The position numbers and the translations under genes were made by a program. 9,056 nucleotides of DNA from Desulfuromonadales bacterium (lineage in GTDB: Bacteria; Desulfobacterota; Desulfuromonadia; Desulfuromonadales; BM103), in assembly GCA_029859485.1 (NCBI GenBank), contig JAOUDB010000078.1, positions 1 to 9,056 on the forward strand. The letters are read 5' to 3'. Within the stretch, counting starts at the first letter, position 1. Each line of letters starts with the position of its first letter. Below the pieces are notes generated by a model. That model ran no database searches. It was given only the letters and a program-made list of their open reading frames with translations, and had not been told where the DNA came from. Of the stretch, positions 5,562-9,056 are shown piece after piece.

Positions 5562-6548
5562 ATGACGAACCTGATTGTCTTTGGCCTGATACTCCTCGTC
5601 CTGCTGTTTCTGTGCGGTTATTATATGAGCCGGATGCCGGGTCGCTCTGTTTCCGGGCCCTTGCCAGAGTTGTCCGTCGCCGAAGCGCTCCTCAAGGAGC
5701 GTTTGCATGGCCATGTCGACATGCTGGCCGGCAAGATCGGGGAGAGAAATGTCTGGCAATACGACAACCTGCAGCGAGCAGCTGACTATATTGAGGCGGC
5801 CTTCAAGCGCTCCGGCTTATCGACGCGCCTGCTAGCTTACGAGTCGATGGGCAGACAGGTTGCCAATATCGAGGCCGAGATTCCTGGCCTTGAAGCCTCC
5901 TCCGAAACTATTATCGTGGGCGCACATTACGATTCACTGGCCGGCACCTCAGGTGCCAACGATAACGCCACGGGCGTCGCGGCCTTGCTTGAACTGGTCG
6001 ACCTCCTCAAACAGAGCAAGCCGCGCAAAACAGTGCGCCTGGTCGCTTTTGTCAACGAGGAGCCACCGTTTTTTAAAACTTCTCGAATGGGCAGCCTGGT
6101 CTATGCAAACCAGGCTCTGCAAAGCGGAGATCGCATCGCCGCCATGATTTCCCTGGAAACCATCGGCTACTATACGCATGAGCCGTTAAGCCAGAAGTAC
6201 CCTCTGCCTCTGCTGCGCTACTTCTACCCGGAGCGCGGAGATTTTGTCGCCCTGGTTGGCAACGTCCGCTCCGGGCCCTTGTTGAAACGCAGCGTTAAGG
6301 CTTTTCGCCAGCGCGGCGCTTTCCCGTCGGAAGGGATCGTCGCACCAGGTTGGCTGCTCGGGGTCGACTGGTCCGATCACTGGTCGTTCTGGAAAATCGA
6401 TTGTCCCGCCATTATGATCACAGATACGGCGCTCTTCCGGTACCCGTACTATCATTCTGTCCGTGATACTCCGGACAAGGTTAATTATGAGGCGCTGACC
6501 AGGGTCGTCAAGGGACTGGAGGCCATGATCGGCGAGCTCGCCAGGTAA
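5562..6548 (+). CDS. Membrane-anchored M28-family zinc peptidase
   Basis: M28 enzymes are two-zinc exopeptidases, mostly aminopeptidases. From ATG 5562 the protein has 328 residues. A single membrane helix (about 3-22, NLIVFGLILLVLLFLCGYY) should anchor it, with the catalytic domain in the periplasm. The metal site is complete: H122 with D124 (GAHYDS), bridging D134 (GANDNATGV), catalytic E166 and ligand E167 (NEEPPF), a probable acidic ligand E199 (SLETIGYY) and H298 (YYHSVRDTPD). The frame stays open upstream to ATG 5454 (364 residues), but that start has no ribosome binding site and would sit on the predicted transcription start. ATG 5562 has AAGAG seven bases ahead and begins right at the anchor. 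The substrate cannot be told from sequence. The gene stands alone, convergent with ftsH. Confidence 0.9.
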   Translation: MTNLIVFGLILLVLLFLCGYYMSRMPGRSVSGPLPELSVAEALLKERLHGHVDMLAGKIGERNVWQYDNLQRAADYIEAAFKRSGLSTRLLAYESMGRQVANIEAEIPGLEASSETIIVGAHYDSLAGTSGANDNATGVAALLELVDLLKQSKPRKTVRLVAFVNEEPPFFKTSRMGSLVYANQALQSGDRIAAMISLETIGYYTHEPLSQKYPLPLLRYFYPERGDFVALVGNVRSGPLLKRSVKAFRQRGAFPSEGIVAPGWLLGVDWSDHWSFWKIDCPAIMITDTALFRYPYYHSVRDTPDKVNYEALTRVVKGLEAMIGELAR

Positions 6549-6571
6549 ACCGGTGCGGCGTTTTCAGGAGC

Positions 6572-6626
6572 GGGCAGGGCGATGGCAAAGCTCTGCTCAT
6601 GGCCCCTGTCCGCCGTTGTTATTTTC
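6572..6626 (+). terminator. Candidate terminator after the M28 gene
   Basis: GGGCAGGG (6572-6579) can pair with CCCTGTCC (6604-6611), eight pairs including one G-U, and a T-rich stretch (6616-6626) follows. The 24-nt loop is long, so the call is weak. It sits in the 82-bp gap between the convergent M28 and ftsH genes and could serve mainly the plus strand. Confidence 0.27.
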
Positions 6627-6630
6627 CCTC

Positions 6631-8547
6631 TCAAGCCGACGCATACAGGGCGGCACGGGCCTTGTCCGGAAGTTGCAGCGTTCTGTCCTGGAAAAACTCC
6701 TTTAAACGCTCCTCATCCAAGGTCTCTTCCTCGAACAAGTACTCAGCAAGCGCTTCCAGAACATCACGATTCTCAGTCAGGACCAGCTCGGCACACTCCT
6801 GGGCAGTATGAACCAGCTTTTCGATCTCCTGGTCGATGATCCAGGCGGTCTTCTCGCTGAAGGTCTTTTCCGTGGCCAGCTTGAGGCCGAGGAACGGATG
6901 CTCTTCACCCCGTTCGAAACTTAAGGGGCCGATTTTTTCGCTCATACCCCACTGACAGACCATCTTCTCGGCGAGGGCCATGTCCTGCTTGAGATCATTC
7001 TGGGCGCCGGTCGAATACTCGCCGAAGATGAGTTTCTCCGCGGCTCTGCCGCCCAGGGCTACAGCCAACCGGGCCAGGAGACCGCTACGCTGGTAATGAT
7101 AGCAATCGTCCTCCGGCAGTTGTTGGGTCATGCCGAGTGCTTGTCCGCGGGGGATGATCGTCACTTTGTGGATCGGATCGGTGTTCGGCAGGCACCTGGC
7201 AACCAGGGCATGCCCCGATTCGTGGATAGCGGTGATCCGTTTCTCCTGCTCGGTCAGGTAGAGTTTGCGCTCCATGCCCATGAGCTGGCGGTCTTTTGCC
7301 TGCTCCAGATGATACAGGCAGACCTGCTCGGCATTTTCGCGGGCGGCGATCAGGGCGGCTTCATTGACCAGCCCCTGCAGATCGGCCCCGACCATGCCAG
7401 GGGTTCCTTTGGCGATGATCGCCAGGTCGACGTCATCCGCCAGGGGCACGTCTCTGGTGTGAACTTCGAGAATCTTGACCCGATCACGCCAATCGGGGCG
7501 ATCGATCACCACTTGGCGGTCGAAGCGACCCGGACGCAGCAGAGCCGAATCAAGCACATCCGGCCGATTGGTTGCAGCCATTACGATCACTTCATCGTGG
7601 GGTTCGAACCCGTCCAGCTCCGACAGCATCTGGTTCAGAGTTTGCTCCCGCTCATCGTTGCCTCCTCCCAGGCCAGCGCCGCGCGCTCGGCCGACCGCAT
7701 CCAGTTCATCGATGAAGATAATGCTTGGCGCATTCTGCTTGGCGTTTGAGAACAGGTCACGGACCCTGCTGGCACCGACGCCGACGAACATTTCAACGAA
7801 CTGGGAGGCCGAGATGCTGTAGAAGGGGACATCGGCTTCGCCGGCCACGGCTCGGGCCATCAGGGTTTTGCCGGTCCCGGGTGGACCGACCAGCAGAACC
7901 CCCCGCGGCATCTTGCCGCCAAGCTTGTAAAATTTTTGCGGCTCGCGAAGGTATTCGATCACCTCCTGCAATTCCTGTTTTGCCTCCTCCAGGCCAGCCA
8001 CGTCCTGAAAGGTTTTACTCGAGTCTTGCCGCAGGAAGAGGCTGGCCCCCGATTTGCTGAATCGGTTCATTAAACCGCCGCCCAGACCCCCTTGCTGGCG
8101 GGCGCGCTGGTAGATAAACCACCAGATGCCGAAAATCATGATCCAGGGCAGCAGGTTCGCCAACAAGGTGATCAAGTCGGATCTTTCCTCGGGCGGGTCG
8201 ACATTAACCACGACCTGGTAACGTTCAAGCAGGGGCATTAACTCCGGGTCGTCGATCGGAGGAAGGTTGGTGCGAAACTGCTGGTAGGCACGAGGCTCCC
8301 CGGACTTGTCCGTGGGGGCTTCTTCATAAAAGGTGGCGAGTTGTTCCGTGAAGCGCCCGGTCAGGACTTCGCCCTGTATGGTGACTGCGGCAACATGGTC
8401 CAGCCGAACTTCATCCTTGAAGCGACTGTAGGGGATCTCGATAACTGGCTCTCGCGTCGCAGGGGGAAACATGTACACAAACAGGCCATTGATGACCAGT
8501 ACCAGAAACGTCAGCAGCAGGACTCTGTGCCAGGGATCTTTCATCAT
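6631..8547 (-). CDS. ftsH: ATP-dependent zinc metalloprotease FtsH
   Basis: FtsH is a hexameric inner-membrane AAA+ protease that pulls out and degrades misfolded membrane proteins and some regulators. The 638 residues show the full architecture. TM1 is at about 8-27, a periplasmic region of about 95 residues follows, and TM2 is at 126-147. Then come Walker A GPPGTGKT (221-228), the pore loop MFVGVGA (253-259), Walker B IIFIDELD (276-283) and arginine fingers R338 and R341 (LLRPGRFDR). The protease domain has HESGH (442-446) with zinc ligand D518 (GAQNDLKQ). All catalytic residues are intact. Odd points are [13 protein letters not shown] where GTPGFSGADLANL is common, and a rather long periplasmic insert (about 74-122), so it may be a second, divergent FtsH paralogue. 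AGGAG lies 12 bases before the first of two tandem ATGs, and the second (8544) is an equally possible start. Confidence 0.97.
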   Translation of the reverse strand: MMKDPWHRVLLLTFLVLVINGLFVYMFPPATREPVIEIPYSRFKDEVRLDHVAAVTIQGEVLTGRFTEQLATFYEEAPTDKSGEPRAYQQFRTNLPPIDDPELMPLLERYQVVVNVDPPEERSDLITLLANLLPWIMIFGIWWFIYQRARQQGGLGGGLMNRFSKSGASLFLRQDSSKTFQDVAGLEEAKQELQEVIEYLREPQKFYKLGGKMPRGVLLVGPPGTGKTLMARAVAGEADVPFYSISASQFVEMFVGVGASRVRDLFSNAKQNAPSIIFIDELDAVGRARGAGLGGGNDEREQTLNQMLSELDGFEPHDEVIVMAATNRPDVLDSALLRPGRFDRQVVIDRPDWRDRVKILEVHTRDVPLADDVDLAIIAKGTPGMVGADLQGLVNEAALIAARENAEQVCLYHLEQAKDRQLMGMERKLYLTEQEKRITAIHESGHALVARCLPNTDPIHKVTIIPRGQALGMTQQLPEDDCYHYQRSGLLARLAVALGGRAAEKLIFGEYSTGAQNDLKQDMALAEKMVCQWGMSEKIGPLSFERGEEHPFLGLKLATEKTFSEKTAWIIDQEIEKLVHTAQECAELVLTENRDVLEALAEYLFEEETLDEERLKEFFQDRTLQLPDKARAALYASA

Positions 8548-8590
8548 GATGATGGCCGGCTCCTGTTATTCGTGCGCTGAATCTAACCCA

Positions 8591-8606
8591 TGCTAATATC
8601 ATAGCA
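8591..8606 (-). promoter_or_regulatory. Inverted repeat overlapping a possible ftsH -10
   Basis: TGCTA and TAGCA flank a 6-bp centre. On the minus strand the centre and right arm contain TATGAT (8598-8603), five of six matches to the -10 consensus. No good -35 is seen at 16-18 bp, so an activator or another sigma factor might be needed. No convincing heat-shock (sigma32) promoter was found. Confidence 0.33.
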
Positions 8607-8660
8607 GAATCAGGGAGTTCCGCTTTACCGGATTCCGTTAACCCACACGGTCTGCGTCAC

Positions 8661-8676
8661 CGCTCTCAAGAGAGCG
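8661..8676. repeat. Perfect hairpin CGCTCT-CAAG-AGAGCG
   Basis: A 6-bp perfect stem with a 4-nt loop lies between divergent ftsH and the 8766 gene. Outer ACCCA (8641-8645) and TGGGT (8689-8693) could close a larger structure. No T-run follows on either strand, and no gene ends here, so it is not a terminator. Its role is unknown. Confidence 0.45.
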
Positions 8677-8720
8677 CCATCAAATATATGGGTGGCATTG
8701 CAGAAGATTATTGTTGAACT

Positions 8721-8749
8721 GTGACAAATCGATCACTTGAGTTTAAAAT
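8721..8749 (+). promoter_or_regulatory. Sigma70-type promoter of the gene at 8766
   Basis: GTGACA (8721-8726) and TAAAAT (8744-8749) each match five of six consensus bases and are separated by 17 bp. Transcription would start near 8756, right at the GGAGG ribosome binding site (8756-8760), giving an unusually short leader of about 10 nt. Confidence 0.5.
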
Positions 8750-8765
8750 GTTATAGGAGGTTTTT

Positions 8766-9056
8766 ATGGCCACAGTTATCGTTCAGGTCAATGATTTGAT
8801 GCAGACAAATTACAAGTATGAACGCACCGAACCGGTCGGGAAGAATTACCATCCAGACTTTCGCCCCGAGTTGACACCCCAAGAGATGCTTGAACTGGGG
8901 GTGTTCGGTGGTAAATACATGACCGATTGCCAGGACGAATTCCCTGCCGAATGGTTCAAAAATGCCAAGCTCTGTGCGGAACGGCATGATCCGGCGCTGA
9001 ATTTCTTTGGCGTGAATGCCTCACAACCCTTATCTGTGTGGCAAGAGAAAGGCTGG
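8766..9056 (+). CDS. Unrecognised protein, N-terminal part
   Basis: The first 97 residues are visible and the frame is open at the window edge. GGAGG lies five bases ahead of the ATG, an ideal ribosome binding site, so the start is secure. The sequence is soluble, with no signal peptide or membrane helix. Recognisable-looking but unassigned blocks are NYHPDFRPELTP (27-38), LGVFGGKYMTDC (44-55), EFPAEWF (58-64) and FFGVNASQPLSVWQEKGW (80-97). Their density of Trp, Phe, Gly and Pro suggests a conserved folded domain rather than a spurious frame. I recall similar wording in hypothetical proteins but cannot name a family. It is divergent from ftsH and has its own promoter. Confidence 0.88.
   Translation, partial: MATVIVQVNDLMQTNYKYERTEPVGKNYHPDFRPELTPQEMLELGVFGGKYMTDCQDEFPAEWFKNAKLCAERHDPALNFFGVNASQPLSVWQEKGW

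Noticed and set aside
7096..7749. 217-codon plus-strand ORF inside ftsH
   Set aside because: It is antisense to an intact FtsH with all catalytic motifs, and has no domain and no ribosome binding site.
8720..8737. CRP-like TGTGA...TCAC dyad
   Set aside because: The arms are eight bases apart rather than the six of CRP sites, and it overlaps the -35 without other support.
1..9056. CRISPR arrays, insertion sequences, tRNA or rRNA
   Set aside because: No regular spaced repeats, transposase frames, terminal inverted repeats or tRNA-like cloverleaf sequences were seen.

Overview
This 9 kb window looks like chromosome from a Gram-negative, probably anaerobic bacterium. The best guess is Desulfuromonadota (Geobacter/Desulfuromonas/Pelobacter-like). 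That guess rests on a complete NifU-type Fe-S scaffold beside housekeeping genes, a periplasmic murein transglycosylase with a signal peptide, moderately high GC and strong GGAGG-type ribosome binding sites. It is an inference from gene style, not a proven placement. There is no sign of an insertion sequence, prophage, CRISPR array, rRNA or tRNA.

Layout. 1-630 (minus) is the N-terminal 210 residues of NifU, cut by the window edge. A 228-bp divergent region holds its promoter and an IscR-like dyad. 859-3119 (plus) is a tdh-kbl operon that converts L-threonine to glycine and acetyl-CoA. 3226-3699 (plus) is a small membrane-anchored winged-helix protein of unknown role. 3810-4802 (plus) is an exported MltB-type lytic transglycosylase whose start codon lies directly behind an extended -10 element, so its mRNA may be leaderless. 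4869-5081 (minus) is a 70-residue protein with two CxxC pairs.

5082-5561 is the longest stretch without a main gene. It contains a GC-rich stem-loop, three copies of an 8-mer, and a good sigma70-type promoter with an operator-like inverted repeat between its -35 and -10. It also holds a 17-codon ORF with a strong ribosome binding site just ahead of a membrane-anchored M28 metallopeptidase (5562-6548, plus). 6631-8547 (minus) is a full-length FtsH AAA+ zinc protease that converges on the M28 gene. A divergent region follows, and 8766-9056 (plus) is the start of an unrecognised protein with a perfect ribosome binding site.

Function. tdh and kbl form a clear two-step pathway. The others are mostly single-gene units: Fe-S assembly, wall remodelling, and peptidase or membrane-protease quality control. 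No multi-gene novel defence or mobile system is visible. The most interesting material is regulatory: the likely Fe-S-responsive operator at nifU, the elaborate control region of the M28 peptidase, and the possible leaderless mltB. The two uncharacterised proteins at 3226 and 8766 also deserve a look.
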